A DNA stretch of 64,000 nt from Natronospira elongata. Lineage in GTDB: Bacteria; Pseudomonadota; Gammaproteobacteria; Natronospirales; Natronospiraceae. Location of the stretch: NCBI RefSeq assembly GCF_034931365.1, contig NZ_JAYGII010000006.1, positions 1 to 64,000 on the forward strand, in the 5' to 3' direction. Positions 1 to 9,200 of the stretch are shown here, piece by piece (the stretch's first letter is position 1; the number at the start of each line of letters is the position of its first letter). Below the pieces are notes generated by a model. The model ran no database searches, was not told the origin of the DNA, and saw only the letters and a program-made list of their open reading frames with translations. Made by a program: the position numbers and the translations under genes.

Positions 1-1068
1 CTGTTTGCTGAAACCGTGATGCCTCTCCACGAAGACGTGGAGCTGGACTTCGCCCTGCGCCGGGATGATTACAGTGACTTTGGCGACAATCTTTCCGCCA
101 AGGCCGGCATTCGTTGGCAGCCCCAGCCCTGGTTCCTGGTGCGTGGTTCCTACAGTGAGGGCTTCCGTGCGCCGACGCTGGATCAACTCTTCCAGGCTCC
201 GGCCCAGTCCTTTGCTTTCGCGGTGGATATCGAGGGCTGTCTGGACGACCCGGGTCGCGCGGATGATGTGGCTGGCTGTGTGCAGGAGACGGATCAGCAG
301 CATGAGACCTTCATTGCGGCCAACCCCGATCTGGATGCGGAAACCTCCGAACAGATCTCCGTGGGTGCGGTGTTCGATTTCGAGCCCCTCACCGGCCAGC
401 AGCTGAACATGTCCCTGGACTATTACGACATCACCATCAACGACACCATCACTGCCATCACGACTCAGGATGCCTTCTGGCTGGAACACCTGGGCATGCT
501 GGATGACTTTGACGGCGTCAACGTGGGTCGGACCGCGGCTGGTGAAGTTGACATCGTCGATGTCACGGATGTGAACTTCGAGAGCTTCGATACTCAGGGC
601 CTGGACTTCAACGTCCAGTATCGCTTTGGCCTGGGGAACTTCGGGGACATGGGTGTGGAGTTCAATGCAACCCACATTCTGAACTACAACACCCGAGCCA
701 CCCCCGCCAGTCCCTTGCAGGATGTGGCCGGTTTCCGTAATCAGCCGAGAAACCGTGCCGACGTCCAGCTCCGCTGGATGCAGGGGCCCCATCAGGTGAG
801 TTCCACCACCTATTGGATTGATGGTCAGGCTCAGACCGAGGCGCTTAACCCGGACACACTCAGAGATGAGAAGATCGGTGAGGTGCCCTCCTATGCCGTG
901 ACCAATCTGAACTATTCCTACGAAACGCCCTGGGATGGCCGGATCACGGTGGGTGCCAACAATGTCTTCGACAAGGACCCGGTGCTGGACCTTAACCGGG
1001 AGTCGAACATTGAGCTCTACGATTACTTCGGTCGGGTCTATACCCTGCAGTATCGTCAGCGCTTCTAA
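1..1068 (+). CDS. TonB-dependent receptor, C-terminal part (5' end outside window)
   Basis: The reading frame is open from the first base, so the gene starts upstream; about 355 C-terminal residues are present. Seen: the barrel motif YSEGFRAPTLDQLF, a late strand with GANNVFDKDP, and a terminal YRQRF ending in Phe. All three are hallmarks of the 22-strand beta-barrel of TonB-dependent outer-membrane receptors, which import siderophores, vitamins or oligomers using TonB-ExbBD energy. The plug domain is not in the window, so the substrate cannot be judged. The loops are rich in Asp/Glu. A strong terminator follows about 30 bases after the stop, so this is the last gene of its transcript. Confidence 0.93.
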   Translation: MFAETVMPLHEDVELDFALRRDDYSDFGDNLSAKAGIRWQPQPWFLVRGSYSEGFRAPTLDQLFQAPAQSFAFAVDIEGCLDDPGRADDVAGCVQETDQQHETFIAANPDLDAETSEQISVGAVFDFEPLTGQQLNMSLDYYDITINDTITAITTQDAFWLEHLGMLDDFDGVNVGRTAAGEVDIVDVTDVNFESFDTQGLDFNVQYRFGLGNFGDMGVEFNATHILNYNTRATPASPLQDVAGFRNQPRNRADVQLRWMQGPHQVSSTTYWIDGQAQTEALNPDTLRDEKIGEVPSYAVTNLNYSYETPWDGRITVGANNVFDKDPVLDLNRESNIELYDYFGRVYTLQYRQRF

Positions 1069-1098
1069 AGCCCGAGCTGCAGTTGCCTGAAGGCAGAG

Positions 1099-1123
1099 AA
1101 GGCCCACCAATTTGGTGGGCCTT
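1099..1123 (+). terminator. Hairpin terminator after the TonB-dependent receptor gene
   Basis: Perfect inverted repeat AAGGCCCACCAA / TTGGTGGGCCTT with essentially no loop excess, followed by a short pyrimidine/T-rich stretch (CCTGTTC). It lies 30 bases after the receptor stop codon. Confidence 0.75.
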
Positions 1124-1132
1124 CCTGTTCTG

Positions 1133-1166
1133 GGGAACCTCTGATAAATATTAATCAGAGGTTCCC
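1133..1166. repeat. Perfect 13-bp inverted repeat (GGGAACCTCTGAT arms)
   Basis: The arms GGGAACCTCTGAT (1133-1145) and ATCAGAGGTTCCC (1154-1166) flank an eight-base AT-only loop. It sits between the receptor terminator and the methyltransferase gene and has no T-run. It may be a second terminator, a small interspersed palindrome, or an operator. Only one copy was noticed in this window. Confidence 0.6.
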
Positions 1167-1203
1167 TACCATTCCGGATGGCAATCAGCCATGGAGGCGT
1201 CAG

Positions 1204-2178
1204 GTGGAGTCCAGCGAAACCGAGCATTGGAATGAGTATTGGCGAAGCGGCTCGATCACCTCATTTGCCGGTCGCTTCCAGGCCAACTATGAGGGCAGCA
1301 TCGCTCACTATTGGGCCGACCGTGCCCGCAAGTTTCCCCCGAGGGGAAAGATACTGGATATGGCGGCGGGCAATGGCGCGGTGGCCATGCTGTTGGCAGA
1401 GGCCAGTCGTCGCCATGGACTGGCACTGGAGATCCACGCCGCTGATGCCGCCGAGATTCACCCACCGCGGCAAGCCCTGAATGAGGCCAGTGATCCCCGG
1501 GGGGTTCGCTTCTGGCCTGCCTGCCCCAATGAGGCCACCGGTTTCGAGGATGCCTCATTCGATGTGGTCTGCAGCCAGTTTGGTTTCGAATATGGTCGCA
1601 GTGAGGACAGCCTGAATGAACTTGCGCGCATCCTGCGACCCGGCTGCGAGGCCTATCTGCTTTGTCATCATCCCGACTCCATCATTCTGCGGGATGCACG
1701 AGAGGAAGCCGGGCTGGCCGACCGGGCGCTATCTGAGCGTGGCTTGATTGCTCTGGCCAAGGCCTTGTCTGAAAAAATGGGTGAACACCCCAGCCGAGCC
1801 AGCCTGCGGGCCCTGGCCGATAACCCTGGCGCCGAATCCCTGCGGCAGGGACTCAATCAGGAGGTGGCGGCGTTGCAAGCCTTGGCACGGTCCGAGGCGG
1901 GACAATCCGCCCTTCGCCAATGGCTGGACAGTGTGGCGTCCTTGTTTGGCCCGGCCGTGGAGCAGCCCTTAACACGCAAGCACCAGGCGCTTGAGACACT
2001 CTCAAACAGCATTCGCCAGAATCGTAAAAGACTGGCGGATCTGATTTCCGTCGCAGTCGATGAAAACCGCCTGGCGCAATATCGAAACCATCCCGGGCTC
2101 CGCCTCGAGCATAACGGCGCCTTTCATGAGAAGAACAATCGATTACTGGCCCGGGAGCTGGTACTCAAGCGGCTCTGA
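1204..2178 (+). CDS. Class I SAM-dependent methyltransferase
   Basis: 324 residues, GTG start chosen because GGAGG lies 6 bases upstream (1193-1197). Seen: the glycine-rich SAM-binding motif ILDMAAGNGAVAMLLAE near residue 50, then FDVVCSQFGFEYG and ELARILRPGCEAYLLCHH, which match motifs II and III of Rossmann-fold methyltransferases. The C-terminal half (from about residue 170) is helical and charged and was not assigned to a family; it could be a substrate-recognition part. Substrate unknown. The gene converges on hemB, whose stop is only 23 bases away. Confidence 0.8.
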   Translation: MESSETEHWNEYWRSGSITSFAGRFQANYEGSIAHYWADRARKFPPRGKILDMAAGNGAVAMLLAEASRRHGLALEIHAADAAEIHPPRQALNEASDPRGVRFWPACPNEATGFEDASFDVVCSQFGFEYGRSEDSLNELARILRPGCEAYLLCHHPDSIILRDAREEAGLADRALSERGLIALAKALSEKMGEHPSRASLRALADNPGAESLRQGLNQEVAALQALARSEAGQSALRQWLDSVASLFGPAVEQPLTRKHQALETLSNSIRQNRKRLADLISVAVDENRLAQYRNHPGLRLEHNGAFHEKNNRLLARELVLKRL

Positions 2179-2201
2179 ACACGTACTGGATCAACCCTTC
2201 T

Positions 2202-3206
2202 TCATTCCTCCCGCAGCCACTCCGCCGCCCGGCGGGCGAAATAGCTCAGGATGCCGTCGGCGCCGGCACGCTTGATGCTGGTCAGGGACTCCAGAACCAC
2301 CTCACGTTCATCCAGCCAGCCGTTCTCGGCCGCGGCCATCAGCATGGCGTACTCGCCACTGACCTGATAAACAAAGGTTGGCACGCCGAAGTGTTCCTTC
2401 ACTCGCCGCACGATATCCAGATAGGGCATGCCCGGTTTGATCATCACCATGTCGGCCCCCTCGTTCAGATCCAGGGCGATCTCCCGGATTGCCTCGTCGC
2501 TGTTGGCGGGGTCCATCTGGTAGGTCTTCTTGTCCGCTCCGGCCAGGGCCGCCCCGGAGCCCACCGCGTCTCGGAAGGGACCGTAAAAGCTGGAAGCATA
2601 CTTTGCCGAATAGGACAGAATGCGAACATTGCGGTGGTCTTGTGCCTCCAGGGCCTGGCGGATGGCAGCCACCCGCCCGTCCATCATGTCGGAGGGTGCG
2701 ACCACGTCTGCGCCGGCTTCGGCATGGGAGAGGGCCTGCTTGACCAGTGCGGCGGTAGTTTCGTCATTGAGCACATAGCCCCGATGATCGATCAGCCCGT
2801 CCTGGCCGTGACTGGTGTAGGGGTCCAGCGCCACATCGGTAATCACCCCCAGTTCCGGGTATTCGGACTTGATCGCCGCCACCGCATTCTGAATCAGGCC
2901 TTCCGGATTCCAGGCTTCCTCGGCATCCAGGCTCTTGCATTCGGCTGGCACCACCGGAAACAGGGCAATGGCCGGAATGCCCAGTTCCAACAGTGCCTCG
3001 GCCTCGCGCATGATCCCGTCGATGGACAGGCGCTCTATCCCGGGCATGGAGGGGACCTGTTGGCGCTGGGCCTCGCCATCCAGCACGAACATGGGATAGA
3101 TCAGATCATCCGGCGTCAGCGAATTCTCTCGCATGAGCCGCCGGCTGAAGTCATCCCGTCGCATGCGCCGCATGCGCGTATTTGGAAAGCGGCCATAGTC
3201 AACCAT
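2202..3206 (-). CDS. hemB: Delta-aminolevulinic acid dehydratase (porphobilinogen synthase)
   Basis: 334 residues. HemB condenses two 5-aminolevulinate molecules to porphobilinogen, the second committed step of tetrapyrrole synthesis, in the cytoplasm. Both Schiff-base lysines are visible: K202 in SYSAKYASSFYGPFR and K257 in MVMIKPGMPYLDIV. The metal-site segment reads DVALDPYTSHGQDG: the three zinc cysteines of the E. coli type are absent, so this belongs to the magnesium-type HemB known from Pseudomonas. An in-frame ATG exists 21 codons upstream, but the chosen start has AGGAG six bases before it and begins MVDYGRFPNTRMRR, as in homologues. It follows a kinase gene by 50 bases on the same strand. 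Confidence 0.96.
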   Translation of the reverse strand: MVDYGRFPNTRMRRMRRDDFSRRLMRENSLTPDDLIYPMFVLDGEAQRQQVPSMPGIERLSIDGIMREAEALLELGIPAIALFPVVPAECKSLDAEEAWNPEGLIQNAVAAIKSEYPELGVITDVALDPYTSHGQDGLIDHRGYVLNDETTAALVKQALSHAEAGADVVAPSDMMDGRVAAIRQALEAQDHRNVRILSYSAKYASSFYGPFRDAVGSGAALAGADKKTYQMDPANSDEAIREIALDLNEGADMVMIKPGMPYLDIVRRVKEHFGVPTFVYQVSGEYAMLMAAAENGWLDEREVVLESLTSIKRAGADGILSYFARRAAEWLREE

Positions 3207-3256
3207 CACCAACTCCTGCTCTTTGACGTTTATCCGTTCCCGCCCCAGCCGGTCGC

Positions 3257-3991
3257 TCAGTCTTCCCACTCCAGATTCTCCAGGTGGTGCCGGAGGGCGC
3301 CCGCGGTGCGAAAACGCCGGGCAATCAGACTGCGTTTCAGGCCCAGACAGATTTCCTTCACCAACCGAGGCTGCCTCGCATAATGTCGTCGCCCGCCCAG
3401 GGCATCGTAGAAGATCCGGATGATATCCCGCACATCTTCGCGGATATTCTCGCTCGTGGGGGTCTTCCAGCGATAGAAATCAATCAGTTTGACCTCGAAA
3501 TGGATGCCCCGGCGGGCAACGATGATATTTTCGCTGTGCAGATCGCCATGATAGTCCCGCAGGCGATGAATTTCCTCCAGGCCGGCGGCCAGGGCATGGA
3601 GTAGATGCAGGGCTTCGAAGAGCGGCAAGCGCTTGCCCGGTCGGCGGTAGATGAAGTCCTCCAGCAATTCCCCTTCCACGAATTCCGAGACCAGAAAGGG
3701 GACATCCCGCCCTTCATGTTTGACGTGATCATGGGTCAGGTATGGAATCAGAATGCGGCAATGGCGGAGCCGATTGAGCTTGCGGGCATGATAGGCCACC
3801 GCCCGATTGCCCATGTTCCGCTCGGGATAGAAGAATTTGGCCGCCCTTTCGATCCCGGTTGCCCGCTCCCGGACCTTGTAGACCTCTCCCTCCCAGCCTC
3901 GGCCGAGGCGTTCAATCACCTCGTATTTGTCGGCAAGGCGGTCGCCGGGGGCGAAATCGAAACGCCTGACGGCGCGTGAGCGGGATCCCAT
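3257..3991 (-). CDS. Small serine/threonine protein kinase-like protein
   Basis: 244 residues, a bare kinase domain without membrane or sensor segments. Seen: glycine-rich loop GRGWEGEVYKV (residues 30-40), ATP lysine K52 in RAAKFF, catalytic loop HGDLHSEN with D150 and N155, and metal Asp D171 in LIDFYRWK (DFY replaces DFG). All key catalytic residues are kept, so it is probably active. HGDLH at the catalytic loop recalls kinases of the RIO/APH side of the superfamily as much as Hanks kinases. Start chosen at ATG 3991 with AGGAGG eight bases upstream. It is directly upstream of hemB and probably co-transcribed. Target unknown. Confidence 0.8.
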   Translation of the reverse strand: MGSRSRAVRRFDFAPGDRLADKYEVIERLGRGWEGEVYKVRERATGIERAAKFFYPERNMGNRAVAYHARKLNRLRHCRILIPYLTHDHVKHEGRDVPFLVSEFVEGELLEDFIYRRPGKRLPLFEALHLLHALAAGLEEIHRLRDYHGDLHSENIIVARRGIHFEVKLIDFYRWKTPTSENIREDVRDIIRIFYDALGGRRHYARQPRLVKEICLGLKRSLIARRFRTAGALRHHLENLEWED

Positions 3992-4040
3992 GACCGCATC
4001 CTCCTGTCCAAGCCGTTGTGGACCCGCTGGCGTGCCCGCT

Positions 4041-4069
4041 ATGGCATGGGCGCGCAACAGGCGTACAAT
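4041..4069 (+). promoter_or_regulatory. Possible sigma-70 promoter for the ahpD-like/oxyR operon
   Basis: A -10-like TACAAT at 4064-4069 lies 17 bases after ATGGCA (4041-4046, weak -35). It is about 120 bases before the first plus-strand gene. Only the -10 element is convincing. Confidence 0.35.
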
Positions 4070-4187
4070 GGGTCCCAGAATCCGTTGCCGCGCACAGAAT
4101 GCAGCAGCTGGAAGGGGTGGTCAACGTCATGCCGGTCCCGCTGCACCATCAGTTGCCAGAGACCGTCGCCGAGGGAGAAATGAGCCC

Positions 4188-4763
4188 ATGGCCTGGATAG
4201 ACACCATCAAGGAATCCGAGGCAAGCGGGGATCTCAAGGACGCATACGAGGCACTGGACGCCCAGCAGAAGAAGATCGCCAGCATACTTCGGGTGCACAG
4301 TCTTAATGCCGGTGCCCTGGAGCGGCAGATGTCGCTCTATACCCATCTGATGTTTGGCCGCAGCGGCTTGTCCCGGGCAGACCGGGAGAGCATTGCTGTG
4401 GTGGTATCGGCGGCAAATAACTGTGGGTATTGCGTCCGCCATCACGCCGAGGCCCTGTCCCATTACGAGCAGGACAATTCCCGGCTGCGCCGCATGGTGT
4501 CCGATTTTCAGTTTCTTGATCTTCCTGACAAGAAGGCGCGCATGCTCAGCTATGCCCTCAAGCTGACCACATCACCCAGTCAGGTCACGGACGAAGACAT
4601 CCAGGAGCTGCGGGACGTGGGCTACAGTGACCGGGATATCCTGGACATGAATCTGCTGGCGGCCTACTTCAACTTCCTCAATCGGGTAGCCCTGGGCCTG
4701 GGCGTGGATTGCTCGGAAGACGATGACAGCACCTCTGCCCGGGAAGGCGGCGACGATTCATGA
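4188..4763 (+). CDS. AhpD-like peroxidase-related protein (carboxymuconolactone decarboxylase fold)
   Basis: 191 residues. Seen: the AhpD-type redox site NNCGYCVRHH, with C79-x-x-C82 and H86, preceded by the helix RADRESIAVVVSAAN. This is the signature of the AhpD/CMD superfamily 'uncharacterised peroxidase-related' branch: a CxxC dithiol plus His acting on hydroperoxides or as an adaptor. The start at ATG 4188 (MAWIDTIKE) has GAGGGAG about 10 bases upstream; the frame stays open far upstream but without a credible start. Its stop overlaps the oxyR start (ATGA), so it is translationally coupled to a peroxide-sensing regulator, which supports a role in peroxide defence. Confidence 0.87.
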   Translation: MAWIDTIKESEASGDLKDAYEALDAQQKKIASILRVHSLNAGALERQMSLYTHLMFGRSGLSRADRESIAVVVSAANNCGYCVRHHAEALSHYEQDNSRLRRMVSDFQFLDLPDKKARMLSYALKLTTSPSQVTDEDIQELRDVGYSDRDILDMNLLAAYFNFLNRVALGLGVDCSEDDDSTSAREGGDDS

Positions 4764-5743
4764 CCCTGACCCAGCTCCGTTATATCAGCGCCCTGGCTCG
4801 AGAGGGGCATTTCGGTCGTGCGGCCGAGGCCTGTTTCGTCAGCCAACCCACCCTTAGCGTGGCCGTGCGCAAGCTGGAGGATGAGCTGGGCGTACCCCTG
4901 TTCGAGCGTCAATCCAGCCGGGTCGTGCCCACGGATGTGGGGCGGCGGGTCATCAGCCAGGCTGAAAAGGTTCTTGCCGAGTCCAATCGGGTGGTGGAGC
5001 TGGCCAGGGCCGGACAGGATCAGCTTGCCGGGCAGCTCCGAATCGGCGCCATCTTCACCGTGGGCCCCTATGTTCTGCCCTATGTGATCAGTCCGCTCCA
5101 TAAGAGCGCCCCCGAGATGCCCCTGGTGATCGAGGAGAATTACACCCATGTGCTGGGCGAGAAGTTGCGCCAAGGCAAACTCGACGTGATTCTCATCAGC
5201 CCCCCTTTCAGTGAGCCCGGCATCGCCCTTTGGCCTGTTTATGAGGAAGATTTCAGCGTCCTCATGCCCCGTCAACATCATCTCAGCAGCCAGGCAAGCA
5301 TTCCTCCAAGCAAACTGGCCGATGAAAACATGCTGTTACTGGGGGACGGTCATTGCTTCCGCCAGCAGGTGTTGAGCGCCTGCCCGGAGTGCAATGGCCG
5401 GGAGGAGAGCCAGAAGCCTGCGCGCACCACCGAGGGCTCCAGTCTGGAAACCATTCGCCACATGGTTGCCAGCGGCCTTGGGATTACCGTGGTGCCGCGC
5501 AGTTCCCTGGGTCGTTGGTATGGTGGTAGCGAACAGGCGGAACTCCTCTGTGACCGTCCCTTTGCGGGCCGCGCTCCGCGCCGACAGATCGCCCTGGCCT
5601 GGCGGGAAACCTTTCCCCGCCCGGCGGCAGTCCGAGCCGTGCGTGAGGCCGTTCTTAACGCCGACATAGACGGTATTCGCACGCTGGATGACGCCGCACC
5701 CATCGACAGCGAAACGGGCAAGGCCCTGCAGTTGGATAGCTAA
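4760..5743 (+). CDS. oxyR: Hydrogen-peroxide-sensing LysR-family regulator OxyR
   Basis: 327 residues. The N-terminal winged helix begins MTLTQLRYISALAREGHFGRAA, with the recognition region SQPTLSVAVRKLEDELG. The effector domain carries GDGHCFRQQVLSAC: the two cysteines fall exactly at 199 and 208, the positions of the peroxide-forming disulfide in E. coli OxyR, and SSLETIRHMVASGLGITVVP also matches. OxyR activates catalase, AhpCF and related genes on oxidation. It starts within the stop of the ahpD-like gene (4-base overlap), and a VOC-family gene follows 28 bases later. The C-terminal 25 residues extend beyond typical OxyR. Confidence 0.92.
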   Translation: MTLTQLRYISALAREGHFGRAAEACFVSQPTLSVAVRKLEDELGVPLFERQSSRVVPTDVGRRVISQAEKVLAESNRVVELARAGQDQLAGQLRIGAIFTVGPYVLPYVISPLHKSAPEMPLVIEENYTHVLGEKLRQGKLDVILISPPFSEPGIALWPVYEEDFSVLMPRQHHLSSQASIPPSKLADENMLLLGDGHCFRQQVLSACPECNGREESQKPARTTEGSSLETIRHMVASGLGITVVPRSSLGRWYGGSEQAELLCDRPFAGRAPRRQIALAWRETFPRPAAVRAVREAVLNADIDGIRTLDDAAPIDSETGKALQLDS

Positions 5744-5771
5744 GCAAGCGACCCTGCCAAGGAGAGAGACC

Positions 5772-6197
5772 GTGACCGCCAACCCAGTGCCCTTTCACCT
5801 GGCTTTCCCGGTCAGGGATATTGACAGCACCCGCCGCTTCTACGAAGAGACCCTTGGCTGCTCCGTCGGCCGCCAGGCTGAACGCTGGGTTGATTTTGAT
5901 TTCTTCGGTCACCAGCTCAGCGCCCATGTGTCCGAGTCGGCGGAGGTCGAGGCGCATAACAGCGTGGATGGGGATGCGGTCCCCGTCCGGCATTTTGGTG
6001 CAGTACTGCCCTGGCCCCGATGGGAGGCCCTGGCAGACAAACTCCGTCAGCAGGGTGTGGAATTCCTGATTCCGCCGCGTATCCGCTTCCAGGGCGAGGC
6101 GGGCGAACAGGGCACCTTTTTCATCCGCGACCCCTCCGGCAATGCCCTCGAGTTCAAGAGTTTCAAGCACCCTGAGCGCTTGTTCAGTCAGGGCTAA
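5772..6197 (+). CDS. VOC-family protein (glyoxalase/dioxygenase fold)
   Basis: 141 residues with a GTG start supported by AAGGAG seven bases upstream. Seen: FHLAFPVRDIDSTRRFYEETLG at the N terminus, a central His in VPVRHFGAVL, and FFIRDPSGNALEFKSF at the end. The His/His/Glu set fits the metal site of the vicinal-oxygen-chelate superfamily, probably of the small dioxygenase-like group. Substrate unknown. It follows oxyR closely and may be the third gene of a stress operon; the next gene downstream is convergent. Confidence 0.8.
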   Translation: MTANPVPFHLAFPVRDIDSTRRFYEETLGCSVGRQAERWVDFDFFGHQLSAHVSESAEVEAHNSVDGDAVPVRHFGAVLPWPRWEALADKLRQQGVEFLIPPRIRFQGEAGEQGTFFIRDPSGNALEFKSFKHPERLFSQG

Positions 6198-6252
6198 CGG
6201 CCTGGGGCCAGCAACGCCAGAAAGCCGACTGCTTTCTTCGTTCGTCGTCCCG

Positions 6253-9200
6253 TCAACCGCGTTCCAGGCTGTAGATGAAGTCGGCGCCGCCGCGGTCACC
6301 GGTCTGGGCTTCCAGGAACCATCGGCTGCTGATTTCGTAACGGATCCGGAAAATGTTGGAGCCCTCGAACAGGCCGATCCCGTAGCTGATGAAAAGCCGT
6401 GGCGACAGGTACTCGCCGAATACCACCTGGGTTTCTTCCGGTGAGTCGCCCGCCTCGATGGTGACGGTGTCGACGCCGAATCGGCGACCCAACTGTCGCC
6501 CCACCGCGGCCCCGCCGGCTATCTGCAGGGCCAGGCTAGCCTCCTGAATCAGATCCATTTCTCCGGCGCCCCCTTCGGTCAGGGGACGGCCGGTGAGCAG
6601 ATAGGAAAGCTGCTCTGATTGTTGCATGGGCGGGTCGGAGAAGATTTCCAGATTAGGCTCGCGCAGGGTACCGCGAATATTGACCCCCACCACCACGCCC
6701 CGAGGCCGACGCACGGCCCGGATATCCAGGGCCGGGTCATTGATGGGGGTATCGCTGAAAAACAGGCGCCCCCGTTCAATCCCCAGCCGCTGCCGCCAGG
6801 CCATGTACTGCCCCTCCTCGACGCTAAGCTCGCCGGTGCCTCGCGTGATGGCGCCCGGCTCGTCCCGCACGGTCACGCTGCCGCTCAGGCGCCCGCTGAG
6901 GCCGTAGCCGTCAAACTCCACGTCATCGCCCAGGGTGGTCCGAACCCGAGTGAAAATGCGCCAGCCGTTCGTCTCGTTGTCGTCACGATTCCGCTGACCC
7001 AGTTCACCCATGACCACTTCGTCTTCGCTGACCGCCACCGGCATGCGGATGTCACCGGGCGTGATTCGGGCCCAGGGCACATGCAGGGAACCGCCCACAT
7101 CCACCCTCTGCTGTTCTGACACCTGCAGATCCAGATCCGGGCTGATTCGCAGCCGGGCATCCGGCACGGAGACGGCCAGGAAACGGTCCCCCCTCAGGCT
7201 GGCCTCGCCTACCCAGTCGCCATTGGGCCGGCTCAGGTCGGCCCGCAATCGAATCTCGCCGCCACCCGACTCGGCGCGGGCGTCAAGGTTGAGACGGTTC
7301 ATGTCACCTGTCAAGCCAATCTGTACCGCCTCGGCGGTGATACCCAGGTCCGGCAGGGCCACCGAGGCGTCTTCCACCGCCACCTCACCATTAAGCAGCG
7401 GATCCGCCAGCGTCCCGGCAAGGTTGATGCCCAGACGCAGTTGCCCTTCGGCGCGGCCGACTTCCGCAACCAGTACCGGCAACAGGCCCAGTTCCAGGAT
7501 CCGGGCGTCCAGCCGCCCTTCCAGGGGGCCCTCCAGCCCTTCCGGCAATGCCAGATCGGCGGTGACGAAGCCCTCGTCACTGAGCGACAGTGCCAGTCGA
7601 GCACTGGCCGCAGTTGGGGTCCAGTCAAAGTCCGCCGTGCCGCTCTCAATGGCCAGCAGATCCATCGCCTGGCCATCCACCGTCTGACTGATCCTGCCGG
7701 GACTGAATTCGAGCCGGCCTTCCGCACGCAGGCCTTCGCCCCGATCTTCCACCGAACTGCGCAGGCCCATCTCGCCGTCTACATCCAGGCCGGTTTCCTG
7801 GGGGTCGATGAACATGGCCAGCGGGAAGTCTTCACCGTCCACTTCCGCCCCCCAGTGCCAATTGGCATCGGCCTCGGCCAGTGCACAAATGCGGCCCGAT
7901 TGTTCCTCCCGACGCAGGCAAAGGCGTTCCAGCCGGCCACCGTCCGGGCCGGCAGAGAGCGCCACCGACTCTCGCAAGCCCCAGTTACCGGTGGCCGGTT
8001 GATGGATTCGCAGATCCACCAACTCCCCATCCCATTGCCACTCACGGTCCAGGCCACCGGCAAGGCTAAGCCCAAGCCCGCCGAGCTCATGTTCCAGCTG
8101 CAGACTGAGGCGATGATCACTGCGCCGACCATCGGCCTCTACCCGCAGATCGGGAATCAAGTCCTCGTCAACCATCAGATTCTGGACCCGAAGCTCAAGG
8201 TCACCGTCGTCTTCCCCGCCGTTGGCGAGCTGCAGTCCCAGATCCAGTTGCTCCAGCTGGTAGTGCTGGTAACTCAGCGCCCGTCCTTGCAGGGTCAGTG
8301 CGACGTTCAACTCATCCAGGCGTCCACTCAGTCGCCCATCGGCTTGAAGTTGGCCACTGGCTTCCTGCAGCGGCCAGTCCGCCAATTCATCGACAAACAA
8401 CGACAGCTCGATATCACTGGCATCCACATCCGGGGTGCGGGCGAGGCTGCCGTGGGCGCGGAGGAAACTGTCTCCGGATTCCATCTCCCAGTTCTCAAGC
8501 TGCAGGCGTTCATCGCGGTAATCCAGCACACCACTGGCCCGAAGGGGGCGGTCGGCCAGCTCGCCGCTGAGTTCATCCAGGCTCAGGAACAGGCTTTCCG
8601 CCTCAGCCAGCCAGACCACATCGATTTGTCCCCGGCCATCCAGCTGCCCCGGCCAGTCCGGCGACACCAAGGCCGGGTCAAAACGCCGCAGATCAAATTG
8701 CCCGCGCAGGAATGGATCGTCCTCGGCCCAACTGACATCGCCGTCAAAATCCAGCGCGCTCCCCTGGTCCAGGCGCAGCGATAGCGCCTGTAGTGACACT
8801 GAGCTCAGGTCACCCTCGAATCCCCCAGACAGTTTGCCGCCCAGTGGACCGATGTCGTTCAGTCCGGCCCAGTGAAAGCGGCTGTTCATATGGCCGCGGT
8901 AATCGTCAATGCCACCCTGCAAGGCCAGTTCACCTTGAGCGGATTGATAGTCCGGCTCATCGTCCAGCGGCCATTGCAGTTCATACCAGTTCAGTTCCAG
9001 GTCGACGCGCCGGGCCTCGGCAAGCGGTTCATCTACCCGGCCTTGCAGACGGAGGCGCAGCGGGTGGCGCTGGTGGTCCAGCTCAAGCCGGTTCAGATCC
9101 AGCCAATCGAGATCCAGATTGGAGGCAAGACTCGCCTCAAAACCGACATCACCCCAGTCCGTGTCCACCGCATCCAGACGACCTTCCAGGCGGAGTCGCT

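Noticed and set aside
2391..3383. Long plus-strand open frame opposite hemB
   Set aside because: It is a mirror of hemB codon bias, has no family motif, and hemB on the other strand is certain.
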